A stretch of DNA of 14,922 nt. It comes from CAXMWX01 sp051008185. GTDB taxonomy: Bacteria; Pseudomonadota; Gammaproteobacteria; Eutrophobiales; Eutrophobiaceae. The DNA lies in contig JBPCXW010000188.1 of NCBI GenBank assembly GCA_051008185.1, forward strand, positions 1-14,922. Reading direction: 5' to 3'. Under the pieces are notes generated by a model, which saw only the letters and a program-made list of their open reading frames with translations, made no database searches and was not told the DNA's origin. Of this stretch, positions 7,730 to 14,757 are shown one piece after another. Each line of letters begins with the position of its first letter. The stretch's first letter is position 1. Position numbers and translations under genes: made by a program.

Positions 7730-9085
7730 TTATTGCACCTCGCTCAAGGCCGCTACCACGGTATCCATCGCCATCGTTCTGGAACCTTTTACCAGCACAT
7801 TCAAATCAGGTGCCAGCATGGATGACAAATCATCAATCAGATCCGCTTTTTCCCGATAGAAGATCGCGCCTTCACCAAAACCTCTGACCGCCTCGGCCGC
7901 GAGCACACCTACTGCAAACAGTTTGCTGAAACCCATTTCTCCGGCCTGCTGTCCCGCCGCAAAGTGTAACTCCGCCGCCTGTTGCCCCAGCTCGGCCATA
8001 TCGCCCAGCACCAGATATTTTTCACCGGGGTAGCGACTAACGACTTGCATCGCGGCGCGTAATGAAACCGGGTTGGCGTTATAGGTATCGTCAAACACGC
8101 GGCTTTGCTGTTTGCCGGGCAGTATTTGCAAACGTCCGCTGACCGGTTGTATTGCCTCCAGACCCTGTTTGATCTGTTGCGGGGGGATATTGATGGCCCG
8201 GCAACAGGCGGCGGCGGCCAGGGCATTGCTTACATTGTGTTGCCCCGGCAACGGCAACTTGATCGGTATCTGTTCGGCACCGGCGACAAGCGTAAAGTTG
8301 CAAACGCCCTGTTGCGGATCAAACACCACATCGCGCGCGCTGATGTCAGCCTGCCCGTCAATGCCAAATGAGATTTGTCTGGCCTGCCCCGCCTGCTCAC
8401 ACCAGTAGTGATAAAAATCATCATCCGCATTGATTACCGCCGTGTCATCGGCATTCAGTCCGGCATAAATCTCGGCCTTGGCGGCGGCGACACCGGCGAC
8501 GCTACCAAACCCGTCCAGATGCGCCGGGGCACACAGGGTGATGACCGCTACCGTCGGCTTGGCGATCTCACACAGGCGTTGTATTTCCTGCGGCTGATTG
8601 GCGCCCATTTCAATCACCGCATAGCGGTGCCGTTCGGACAGGCGGAACAGTGTCAAGGGCACGCCCAGATCATTATTCAGATTGCCTTGTGTTGATAACA
8701 CCTCGCTATTGACCGACAAGATACTGTGCAACATCTCTTTCACGGTGGTCTTGCCGTTGCTACCGGTGACGGCGATCAGCGGAATAGAAAAGTTATCACG
8801 CCATTGCCCTGCCAGAACGGCCAGTTGTGTGCGGGTATTATCCACCCGGATTAGCGGTATGGCGGGGTCGGTATCGTCCCGATCAACCAGCGCGGCGGCG
8901 GCACCTTTTGCCGCAGCCGAGGCGATAAAGTCATGGCCGTCAAACCGCTCGCCGTGTATCGCCACGAACAACTGCCCCTGCTGAATCGTTCTGCTGTCTA
9001 TACCGCAACCCGTGAAGTCATCATCGCGCCCCGACAAGGTGCCATTCACCAGTTCCGCCGCGCGGGATAAACGCATCGCGATCAT
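7730..9085 (-). CDS. murF: UDP-MurNAc-tripeptide--D-Ala-D-Ala ligase
   Basis: Cytoplasmic Mur ligase adding the D-Ala-D-Ala dipeptide made by Ddl, giving UDP-MurNAc-pentapeptide. The 451 residues nearly match the E. coli length of 452. Visible sites are the N-terminal domain DSRTIQQGQLFVA (about 30-42), P-loop TGSNGKTT (107-114), STQGNLNNDLGVPLT, VIEMGAN, AHLDGFGSVAGVAAAKAEI (Lys of the carbamate type), GQHNVSNALAAA, DDTYNANP, VLGDMAELG and VKGSRTMAMD near the C terminus. The ATG at 9085 forms an ATGA overlap with the murE stop and has a strong ribosome site, GAGGGGGT at 9089-9096. An internal ATG three codons later is possible. The stop abuts the mraY start. Confidence 0.97.
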   Translation of the reverse strand: MIAMRLSRAAELVNGTLSGRDDDFTGCGIDSRTIQQGQLFVAIHGERFDGHDFIASAAAKGAAAALVDRDDTDPAIPLIRVDNTRTQLAVLAGQWRDNFSIPLIAVTGSNGKTTVKEMLHSILSVNSEVLSTQGNLNNDLGVPLTLFRLSERHRYAVIEMGANQPQEIQRLCEIAKPTVAVITLCAPAHLDGFGSVAGVAAAKAEIYAGLNADDTAVINADDDFYHYWCEQAGQARQISFGIDGQADISARDVVFDPQQGVCNFTLVAGAEQIPIKLPLPGQHNVSNALAAAACCRAINIPPQQIKQGLEAIQPVSGRLQILPGKQQSRVFDDTYNANPVSLRAAMQVVSRYPGEKYLVLGDMAELGQQAAELHFAAGQQAGEMGFSKLFAVGVLAAEAVRGFGEGAIFYREKADLIDDLSSMLAPDLNVLVKGSRTMAMDTVVAALSEVQ

Positions 9086-10593
9086 GTCACCCCCTCAATG
9101 CAATTACGCACCTGTTGCCGATCACTGAACGGGGAGCGCCTGCCCGCTATCTCCTGATAAGTCTCATGCCCCTTGCCGGCGATCAGGATCACATCATCAT
9201 CTCTCGCCATCTTGATCGCATCGCTGATGGCCTTGCAACGATCGTGTTCAACCACAAGCTGATCAGACGACTGTATCCCTGACAGGATATCGTCAATGAT
9301 CTGCTGCGCTGATTCATCACGGGGGTTATCATCCGTAAGCACGATCTGATCAGCCAGACGCGCGGCCACCTCGCCCATGATCGGGCGTTTATCCCGATCC
9401 CGATCACCGCCACAACCGAAGACACAGATCAATTTCCCGTTGCAAGACTGCCGCAAGGCGAGCAAGGCCTGCTCCAGGGCGGCGGGTGTGTGCGCGTAAT
9501 CCACAACAACCCGGTAGCCGCGCGGCAGATTGAACTGCTCCATACGCCCCGGCACCGCAGGCAGGTCCGCAAGCGCGCCGAGGATCTGCTCAAGGCTGAA
9601 CCCTGATTGCAACAACACCGTGGTGACCGCCAACAGGTTGGAGACACTAAAGCCGCCTTGCAGATGCGTCACGAATCTGCCGTCACCGAAATCGCCATGC
9701 ACGGTGACATCAGCGCCGCCGTCGGTAGCGGTCGCTAGCGTCGCCTGTATATGCCTGCATCCCGCCGTCGGCCCGGCCCCGGCAATGCTGTAGGTAATGA
9801 CTTCCAGCCCGGTCTTCAGGCCGGAGGCAAGCTCCCTGCCGGTAGCGTCATCCGCATTGATGACCGCATACTCAAGACTGTCACACTGAAAGAGTCTGGC
9901 CTTGCTGTCACGATAGGATTGCAGGTCGCCGTGATAGTCCAGATGATCATGCGACAAATTGGTGAATACCCCGGCGTTGAATTCCAGACCGTTGGTCCTG
10001 CCCTGATCCAGCGCGTGTGACGAGACCTCCATAAACGCGGTGGTGATATTGTCGCTAACAAAACCGGCCATCAACTTTTGCAGATGCACGGCACCGGGCG
10101 TGGTGTTGATACTCGCGTCCGGATTCGGCAAACTGCCCGCCCCGAGGGTGCCTATCAAACCACAGGGTTGCCCGCTGAGTTGCGTATGGAGCCGGGCCAA
10201 CCACCAGCAGATTGAAGTTTTGCCGTTGGTGCCGGTCACCCCCGTCAAGGCCAGCGCACGGGAAGGTTGTTGATAAAAACGGCCGGCGATGATGCCCGCT
10301 TTTTGCGCCAACTCCGGCACGACGACAACCGGTATTGAAACCTTTTCAGCGGGCAACGCAAGCCCCTGCTCAATCGCGATCACACTCGCCCCTGCCCGGA
10401 TTGCCTCGGGAATGAACGCCGCGCCGTCACGGCTGACACCCTTGCAAGCCAAAAACAAATCACCGAGCCCGGTCTCGCGGCTGTCACTGCTGACACCGCT
10501 CACATCCGGCGCGGCGTCCATCTCAGTCACGGCCAGACCGTCCAGCAGTTGCGGCAACGGAACGCCTGATGCTTGTTTAGACAGTGCCATCAT
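9082..10593 (-). CDS. murE: UDP-MurNAc-L-Ala-D-Glu--meso-diaminopimelate ligase
   Basis: Cytoplasmic Mur ligase adding the third stem residue. The DNPR motif at about 422-425 is the established signature for meso-diaminopimelate specificity, so this cell makes the Gram-negative A1-gamma type peptidoglycan. Other sites are SSDSRE (about 35-40), TGTNGKTS (120-127), NTTPG, EVSSHALDQGR, HDHLDYHG, SKARLF with the carbamylated-Lys candidate K231, DYAHTP, FGCGGDRDRDKRPIMG and GKGHE near the C terminus. There are 503 residues (E. coli 495). Two adjacent ATGs (10593 and 10590) compete; the first overlaps the ftsI stop as ATGA and the ribosome site is weak. The stop overlaps the murF start as ATGA. Confidence 0.97.
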   Translation of the reverse strand: MMALSKQASGVPLPQLLDGLAVTEMDAAPDVSGVSSDSRETGLGDLFLACKGVSRDGAAFIPEAIRAGASVIAIEQGLALPAEKVSIPVVVVPELAQKAGIIAGRFYQQPSRALALTGVTGTNGKTSICWWLARLHTQLSGQPCGLIGTLGAGSLPNPDASINTTPGAVHLQKLMAGFVSDNITTAFMEVSSHALDQGRTNGLEFNAGVFTNLSHDHLDYHGDLQSYRDSKARLFQCDSLEYAVINADDATGRELASGLKTGLEVITYSIAGAGPTAGCRHIQATLATATDGGADVTVHGDFGDGRFVTHLQGGFSVSNLLAVTTVLLQSGFSLEQILGALADLPAVPGRMEQFNLPRGYRVVVDYAHTPAALEQALLALRQSCNGKLICVFGCGGDRDRDKRPIMGEVAARLADQIVLTDDNPRDESAQQIIDDILSGIQSSDQLVVEHDRCKAISDAIKMARDDDVILIAGKGHETYQEIAGRRSPFSDRQQVRNCIEGVT

Positions 10594-12320
10594 GGATTAC
10601 TGTGCGCCATAGTTTGCCCGGCAAGCGGCTTCAGGTTTTTAAGTTCATCAATGTTGTCCGGCGCGATATTCAGGATACGCAAGGCACCTTTCATCACATT
10701 GGCAAAAACCGGTGCCGCGACCTGACCGCCGTAATACTGGCCCGCCTGTGGTTCATCAATTACCACAACCATAACCAGCTCCGGTCTGGTCGCCGGTGCC
10801 AGACCCGCGAACAGCGACATATACTTGTCGTCTTCATACCCTGCCGCGGAAAGTTTATGTGCGGTGCCGGTCTTGCCCGCTATGTGATAGCCGGACACCG
10901 CCGCACGGGTGCCTGAACCACCCTGCTTGATCACCGCCTGCATCATACTCTTGACCTGCCGACTGACCTCTGTTGAAAGAACTCTCTTCACTTCCCCGAA
11001 CTGATTGCCATCCTTGACGAAGGTAAGCGGATGTAGCAGACCGTCCGCAGCGATAATGCTATAGGCTTGGGCAAGTTGCAGGGCAGTAATAGACAAACCA
11101 TAACCAAAGGAGATAGTCGCCAAATCAAGTTCAGACCAGTTGTGATAGTCGCTCAGCAGGCCCGTTACCTCTCCCGGATAACCGCTACCGGTGCGGCTAC
11201 CGAAACCCAATGCGTTGTGCATCTTCCATAATGTTTCCGGGCCGAGTTGCAGTGCAATTTTGCTGGTGCCGACATTGCTGGACTTTTTGATCACCCCTTT
11301 AACATCCAGCAGACCGTAGTTACGCAGATCCTTGATGGTATGCTTGCCGACACGGATATGGCCCGGTTCGGTGGCTACCTCGGTGGTCGGCGTGAATAGC
11401 CCCGACTGCAAGGCCGCAGCGATGGTAAATGGCTTGATCGTGGAACCCGGTTCAAACACGTCGGTGACAACACGGTTGCGAAAATGATCACTACGCAGGT
11501 TACTGCGGTTATTCGGATTAAAAGAAGGCTGCACCGCCAGTGCCAACACCTCGCCGTTTGTGGGGTCAAGCATCAACAACATACCGGCCCTGGCACCGTG
11601 TCTGGTCACGGCGGTTTTAAGCTCGCGATAGGCCAGATACTGCAAACGCTGGTCAATACTCAACGCCAGGGTTTTCCCGGGCTCGGGTTGTTCTATGCTT
11701 TCTATATTCTTGACGATGTGGCCCAACAGATCTTTCAATACCCGTCTGGAACCGTTTTTACCGTGCAACCAGTTGTTGTATGCCAACTCCAACCCTTCCT
11801 GCCCCTGATCATCAACATTGGTAAAGCCCAGCAAATGCGCGGTTACCTCCCCGGTCGGGTAATAGCGTTTGTATTCACGCTGCACATTCACCCCGGGAAT
11901 TTTTAGCATGACTATCTGTGCCGCCACATCCGGTTCAATATGCCGTTTCAAATAAACAAACTCCCGCTTCAAGCGATGCCGCAGAAGTGATAGCAGGGCG
12001 GCGCTGTCCATACTCAACAGGTCGCCCAGGCGATCAAGATTTTTTCCCGAGTTCAGTACCTGCCGCGGTGTCGCCCAGATTGAAGCGACCGGGGTACTCA
12101 CGGCCAGCGACTCACCGTTGCTATCGGTGATGACCCCGCGATAGGCCGGGGTTGATATGACACGCACGGATCGCGCATCGCCGTGGTCAATCAAGAAATC
12201 TTTTCTGAGTATCTGTAAATCAACAACCCGTCCAATCAACACCGCCGTTGCAATGACAAAACATCCCAACAGAAAGTTCTTTCTGCCATTGAAGGAATGT
12301 TCTTTATGCTGTTTTTTCAT
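10590..12320 (-). CDS. ftsI: Septal peptidoglycan transpeptidase (PBP3)
   Basis: Bitopic class B penicillin-binding protein cross-linking septal peptidoglycan, the partner of FtsW. The 576 residues start with a short basic cytoplasmic tail and one membrane anchor (about 15-32). The pedestal domain has YRGVITDSNGE (about 60-70). The transpeptidase domain has SxxK as S293-T-I-K296 inside EPGSTIKPF, SxN as S347-S-N349 in KSSNVGTSKIA, and KTGT at 483-486. All three active-site motifs are intact, so the enzyme should be active and bound by beta-lactams. The ATG at 12320 overlaps the ftsL stop as ATGA; I see no good ribosome site, which suggests translational coupling to ftsL. The stop overlaps the murE start. 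Confidence 0.97.
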   Translation of the reverse strand: MKKQHKEHSFNGRKNFLLGCFVIATAVLIGRVVDLQILRKDFLIDHGDARSVRVISTPAYRGVITDSNGESLAVSTPVASIWATPRQVLNSGKNLDRLGDLLSMDSAALLSLLRHRLKREFVYLKRHIEPDVAAQIVMLKIPGVNVQREYKRYYPTGEVTAHLLGFTNVDDQGQEGLELAYNNWLHGKNGSRRVLKDLLGHIVKNIESIEQPEPGKTLALSIDQRLQYLAYRELKTAVTRHGARAGMLLMLDPTNGEVLALAVQPSFNPNNRSNLRSDHFRNRVVTDVFEPGSTIKPFTIAAALQSGLFTPTTEVATEPGHIRVGKHTIKDLRNYGLLDVKGVIKKSSNVGTSKIALQLGPETLWKMHNALGFGSRTGSGYPGEVTGLLSDYHNWSELDLATISFGYGLSITALQLAQAYSIIAADGLLHPLTFVKDGNQFGEVKRVLSTEVSRQVKSMMQAVIKQGGSGTRAAVSGYHIAGKTGTAHKLSAAGYEDDKYMSLFAGLAPATRPELVMVVVIDEPQAGQYYGGQVAAPVFANVMKGALRILNIAPDNIDELKNLKPLAGQTMAHSNP

Positions 12321-12580
12321 GGTGCAAGAAAAATCTGTGATGCCCCTTTGGGTTCGTGCATGTCAAGTTCTTGTCTGGCGATGCTCTCTATCCGATCATT
12401 GCTTGCCCAGGTGCTTTGTTCCAGTTGCAACTTGCCCCACTCTTCACCTAACTCATCGCGCTCACTTTGCAGTTGCTGTAATTCAATAAAACTACGCCGG
12501 GCATTGTGTTGCACCGTCACTACCTTGATGGCGGAGACGATCACCAGCAAAAACAGAACGGGTAACAGGACAAGTCTCAT
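12317..12580 (-). CDS. ftsL: Cell division protein FtsL
   Basis: Small bitopic divisome protein that, in E. coli, forms a complex with FtsB and FtsQ and activates FtsWI. The 87-residue product shows one N-terminal hydrophobic segment (about residues 2-22), then a Leu- and Glu-rich stretch (about 31-56) typical of the periplasmic FtsL coiled coil, and a short tail containing ARQELDMHEP, similar to the AxxxLxM region of the family. Sequence conservation in FtsL is low, so the call rests on size, topology and position between rsmH and ftsI. The ATG at 12580 overlaps the rsmH stop as ATGA, with AGAGAGGA about 9 bases upstream. Confidence 0.94.
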   Translation of the reverse strand: MRLVLLPVLFLLVIVSAIKVVTVQHNARRSFIELQQLQSERDELGEEWGKLQLEQSTWASNDRIESIARQELDMHEPKGASQIFLAP

Positions 12581-13512
12581 ACCGCCGTCCTCTCTGCTAT
12601 ACGCAACACGGCACTGCGCGCCCGCGGGTTTGCCTGCAACTCTTCGGCACCGGCCTTGATGGCATCACCTATGCGAATAAGCCTGGGGCGGATTTGTGCG
12701 GCCTTGACAGGTATCTCTTTCGGATACGGATCCGCTATCTCCTGTTGCCGAAAGAAACGTTTGACGATGCGGTCTTCCAGCGAATGAAAACTGATTACCA
12801 GCAACCTGCCCTGCGCCCCCAACGCATCCACGCATTGCGGCAAGACCGCTTCCAGTTCCTCCAGCTCGCGATTGACAGCGATGCGAATAGCCTGAAAAAC
12901 CCGGGTCGCCGGGTGCTTGTCCCGTTCGCGGGACGGCACCACGGCCTGAATCAACTCAGCCAGTTGGGTAGTCGTTTCAATGTCTGACTCTTGCCGCTGT
13001 GCATCAATGGCCGTGGCGATCCTGCGGGCAAATTTCTCTTCACCGTATTCTCGAAACACCCGCATCATCTCCCGCACCGGGGTTTGTTTGAGCCAGTCTT
13101 TTGCCGTGATGCCGTCAGCCGTATTCATACGCATATCCAACCCCCCCTGTTTTTGAAAACTGAAACCCCTCTCGGGATCATCAAGCTGAGGAGATGAAAC
13201 ACCGAGGTCAAGCAATATGCCGGCGACTTGACCAAACCGCTTATGCCGCTCAAGCACCTCCCGTAAATGTTCAAACGAGGTATGTACCGGTAGCACTCTT
13301 GAGTCCTGTGCGTAGTGTTGCCCGGCGAAGTTGATGGCTTGTTCGTCCTTGTCCATAAGCAACAGGCGACCGTTTTCATCCAGCCGTTGCAGGATCGCCC
13401 GGCTATGCCCGCCGCGCCCGAAGGTGCAATCAACATAACTTCCGTCCGGTCGTATCTTGAGACCATCCAACACCTCTGCTAAAAGTACCGGCTTATGCCC
13501 GTATTCAGTCAC
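12577..13512 (-). CDS. rsmH: 16S rRNA (cytosine-1402-N4)-methyltransferase
   Basis: S-adenosylmethionine-dependent enzyme (formerly MraW) that methylates N4 of C1402 in the ribosomal P site. The 311 residues match the E. coli length of 313. Visible blocks are GHKPVLLAEVL (5-15), DCTFGRGGHSRAIL (about 28-41, SAM site), MDKD (about 53-56), LLDLGVSSPQLDDPERGFSF (about 100-119), DMRMN, EEKFARRIA, HPATRVFQAIRIAVN (about 200-214) and ISFHSLEDRIVKRF (about 240-253). The start is GTG at 13512, 26 bases after the mraZ stop, with GGTAAG upstream. The only nearby ATG (13514) is in another frame and meets a stop at once. The stop overlaps the ftsL start. Confidence 0.97.
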   Translation of the reverse strand: MTEYGHKPVLLAEVLDGLKIRPDGSYVDCTFGRGGHSRAILQRLDENGRLLLMDKDEQAINFAGQHYAQDSRVLPVHTSFEHLREVLERHKRFGQVAGILLDLGVSSPQLDDPERGFSFQKQGGLDMRMNTADGITAKDWLKQTPVREMMRVFREYGEEKFARRIATAIDAQRQESDIETTTQLAELIQAVVPSRERDKHPATRVFQAIRIAVNRELEELEAVLPQCVDALGAQGRLLVISFHSLEDRIVKRFFRQQEIADPYPKEIPVKAAQIRPRLIRIGDAIKAGAEELQANPRARSAVLRIAERTAV

Positions 13513-13538
13513 ATGCTTACCAGAAACAGACTCGCCGG

Positions 13539-14012
13539 CTACAACGACAAAGACTTCAAGGTCTCTGACGGTTCGCTTGTTTCATCTGCCAACGAGTCCA
13601 GCCATATATTGCGTTGCTCTTTCCACACCTGTTTATCCCAGATTTCAAATTTGTTGCCCTGCCCAAGGATCACGATCTGCTTGCCCAGTTGTGCATACTC
13701 GCGCAGGCTGGCCGGGATCAGGATCCGGCCTTGCAAATCAAGTTGGCAGTCGGTGGCGTAACCCCGCATCATCTGTTTCGCCCGGCGGCTTTGTCTGTCA
13801 AAATCCGACAGCGCGGCCAACTTGGCCTCTATCAGCCCCCACTCGGGTAGCGGATAAATCCATAGCGAGCAATCCAGCGGGCTCATGGTCTGGACGAGAC
13901 AACCCGCAGCAATGCTGGTCAGGCGATCACGAAAACGACTCGGGATCGCGACCCTGCCTTTGCTGTCCAAGCTGACTTCGTTTAACCCACGGAACATTTG
14001 CCCGTCTAACAT
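13539..14012 (-). CDS. mraZ: Transcriptional regulator MraZ
   Basis: DNA-binding protein of the AbrB/SpoVT fold; in E. coli it represses its own dcw promoter by binding spaced TGGG repeats, which are present just upstream here. The 157 residues (E. coli 152) contain the two half-repeats: DSKGRVAIPSRFRDRL (about 16-31) and DLQGRILIPASLREYA (about 92-107). The central PLPEW and the C-terminal KFEIWDKQVW and SLSL end also match. I chose ATG 14012 because AGGAGA (14020-14025) lies 7 bases upstream. The ATG at 13997 gives the usual MFRG beginning but has only a weak site, and the longest frame from GTG 14066 would begin inside the operator at the predicted transcript start. It is the first protein gene of the operon. 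Confidence 0.96.
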   Translation of the reverse strand: MLDGQMFRGLNEVSLDSKGRVAIPSRFRDRLTSIAAGCLVQTMSPLDCSLWIYPLPEWGLIEAKLAALSDFDRQSRRAKQMMRGYATDCQLDLQGRILIPASLREYAQLGKQIVILGQGNKFEIWDKQVWKEQRNIWLDSLADETSEPSETLKSLSL

Positions 14013-14019
14013 CTGCCTG

Positions 14020-14025
14020 TCTCCT
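14020..14025 (-). promoter_or_regulatory. Ribosome binding site of mraZ
   Basis: AGGAGA on the minus strand, seven bases before the ATG at 14012. It is the strongest Shine-Dalgarno match near mraZ and decides the start in favour of 14012 over the in-frame ATG at 13997. Confidence 0.75.
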
Positions 14026-14039
14026 GCTATGAATGAAAA

Positions 14040-14063
14040 CCCACTTTGACCCACAATTCCCCA
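14040..14063 (-). promoter_or_regulatory. MraZ operator: three TGGG boxes at 10-bp spacing
   Basis: Reading the minus strand, TGGG begins at 14063, 14053 and 14043, so three direct repeats recur with an exact 10-bp period, one per helix turn on one face. This is the layout described for E. coli MraZ sites (TGGGN repeats separated by 5 bases). They lie between the predicted promoter and mraZ, about +4 to +27 from the inferred transcription start. MraZ encoded immediately downstream would be expected to bind here and repress the whole operon. Confidence 0.85.
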
Positions 14064-14073
14064 CACCCGGGAG

Positions 14074-14103
14074 ACTATAGGAAGTCCGGGGCTAGTGTGT
14101 CAA
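14074..14103 (-). promoter_or_regulatory. Sigma70-type promoter of the dcw operon (Pmra)
   Basis: On the minus strand a perfect -35 hexamer TTGACA (14103-14098) is followed after 18 bases by TATAGT (14079-14074), one mismatch from the -10 consensus. The inferred start is near 14067, giving a leader of roughly 55 bases before mraZ. It is placed correctly relative to the MraZ boxes. I saw no equally good promoter further down the cluster, although I did not scan exhaustively. Confidence 0.85.
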
Positions 14104-14112
14104 GCAAATCTT

Positions 14113-14135
14113 GCAGATTCATGACAAAAATCTGC
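14113..14135. repeat. Inverted repeat upstream of Pmra
   Basis: Perfect 7-bp inverted repeat, GCAGATT (14113-14119) and AATCTGC (14129-14135), with a 9-base loop. It ends 10 bp upstream of the -35 hexamer, and a related GATTTGC half-site follows between it and the -35. It could be an operator or activator site, or a weak terminator for plus-strand transcription, since TTTTCT follows on that strand. No gene needs such a terminator. Function unknown. Confidence 0.5.
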
Positions 14136-14261
14136 TTTTCTAACAATCACTTAGCCGATTTTTCGAGAGTTGGGGGAGGAGTAAATCTTGCTATATCATT
14201 AGCTTGCAGAAAGAAGTTAAATTGAAATGGCAGGTTATGCCTGAACAGGCTGAAACAGGGC
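14136..14261. other. Intergenic stretch between rnpB terminator and Pmra, no gene seen
   Basis: About 125 bases separate the rnpB terminator from the promoter-proximal inverted repeat. No open frame here resembles a known protein. A small palindrome (GCCTG-TT-CAGGC on the minus strand, near 14239-14250) is the only structure I noticed. An open frame from 14398 to 14147 crosses rnpB and is not considered real. Confidence 0.6.
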
Positions 14262-14291
14262 AAAAATGGCCGGGTGGGGAGGAAACGGCCA
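14262..14291 (-). terminator. Rho-independent terminator of rnpB
   Basis: On the minus strand TGGCCG (14291-14286) pairs with CGGCCA (14272-14267) as a 6-bp GC-rich stem with a 13-base loop, followed by five T residues (14266-14262). It starts a few bases after the RNase P RNA P1 helix closes, as expected for the end of the rnpB precursor. The loop is longer than usual, so efficiency is uncertain. Confidence 0.7.
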
Positions 14292-14292
14292 C

Positions 14293-14629
14293 GTGGGAGC
14301 CAGCCGATAAGCCGGGTTCTGTCTGAGACAATCATCCATCTGGGATGTGCGTCGCCGCACACCTCTAGCAGCCTACCCGGGGACAATGCGGGCCGCATTG
14401 TTGTCCCCCTATTTGGCCTTGCTCCGGGTGGGGTTTACCGTGCCGACACTGTTACCAGTATCGCGGTGCGCTCTTACCACACCATTTCACCCTTACCCAC
14501 CGGAGTGGGCGGTATATTTTCTGTGGCACTTTCCATCGATTCGCATCGCCCAGGTGTTACCTGGCACCCTGCCCTGTGGAGCCCGGACTTTCCTCTGTAT
14601 CACTACAGCGATTGTCTGGCTGACTCATC
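14293..14629 (-). ncRNA. rnpB: RNase P RNA, bacterial type A
   Basis: Catalytic RNA that matures tRNA 5' ends. The minus strand shows the universal core: GAGGAAAGTCCGGGCTCC near the 5' end and ACAGAACCCGGCTTATCGG near the 3' end. Also visible are CAGGGTGCCAGGTAA, GGTAAGGGTGAAA, GGTAAGAGCGCACCG, GCACGGTAAAC, GAGCAAGGCCAAATAGGGG and CCCGGGTAGGCTGC, which holds the GGU that pairs with the tRNA CCA end. Helix P1 is GAGTCAGCC (14626-14618) with GGCTGGCTC (14305-14297); P2 is AGACAATC with GATTGTCT. P18 is capped by a GCGA tetraloop and P12 by UCCG. P3 is unusually short: CTGT-AGTGAT-ACAG, instead of the roughly 45-base arm of E. coli. Ends are estimated from P1 and may be off by several bases. Confidence 0.95.
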
Positions 14630-14658
14630 ACGCAGTCGCCTGCGACAAGTTACAGGTA

Positions 14659-14686
14659 ATGATACGAAAAAGCCAGAAGTGTGTAA
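14659..14686 (-). promoter_or_regulatory. Candidate rnpB promoter
   Basis: On the minus strand TTACAC (14686-14681) lies 16 bases before TATCAT (14664-14659). A start near 14652 would leave about 23 bases before the mature RNA, including a small GTCGC/GCGAC hairpin at 14635-14646. The match is moderate; TAACTT at 14652-14647 is an alternative -10 without a good -35. Confidence 0.35.
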
Positions 14687-14716
14687 TGAGTCAGTGTGCA
14701 TGAGACACATTAACAG

Positions 14717-14757
14717 TGTCCCCCACCGACTCCCCCTTGAAGGAACTACAAGGTCGG
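14717..14757. repeat. Degenerate copy of the palindromic repeat
   Basis: The segment CCCCCACC-GA-CTCCCCCTTGAAGG recalls the inner border (GGTGGGGGG or its complement) and the CTCCCCC/TTGAGGGGG core of the larger element next to it, but lacks the hairpin that separates them there. It can fold: CCGAC (14726-14730) pairs with GTCGG (14753-14757) and CCTTG (14735-14739) with CAAGG (14749-14753, overlapping). It directly abuts the larger element. Confidence 0.5.

Noticed and set aside
14013..14066. Longer MraZ starting at GTG 14066
   Set aside because: It would start inside the MraZ operator at the predicted transcription start, and the added residues match no MraZ.
14147..14398. 83-codon minus-strand open frame
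   Set aside because: It runs through the 3' part of rnpB, its terminator and the intergenic tract; no protein similarity seen.
14347..14703. 118-codon plus-strand open frame
   Set aside because: It is antisense to the RNase P RNA, whose conserved core explains the sequence.
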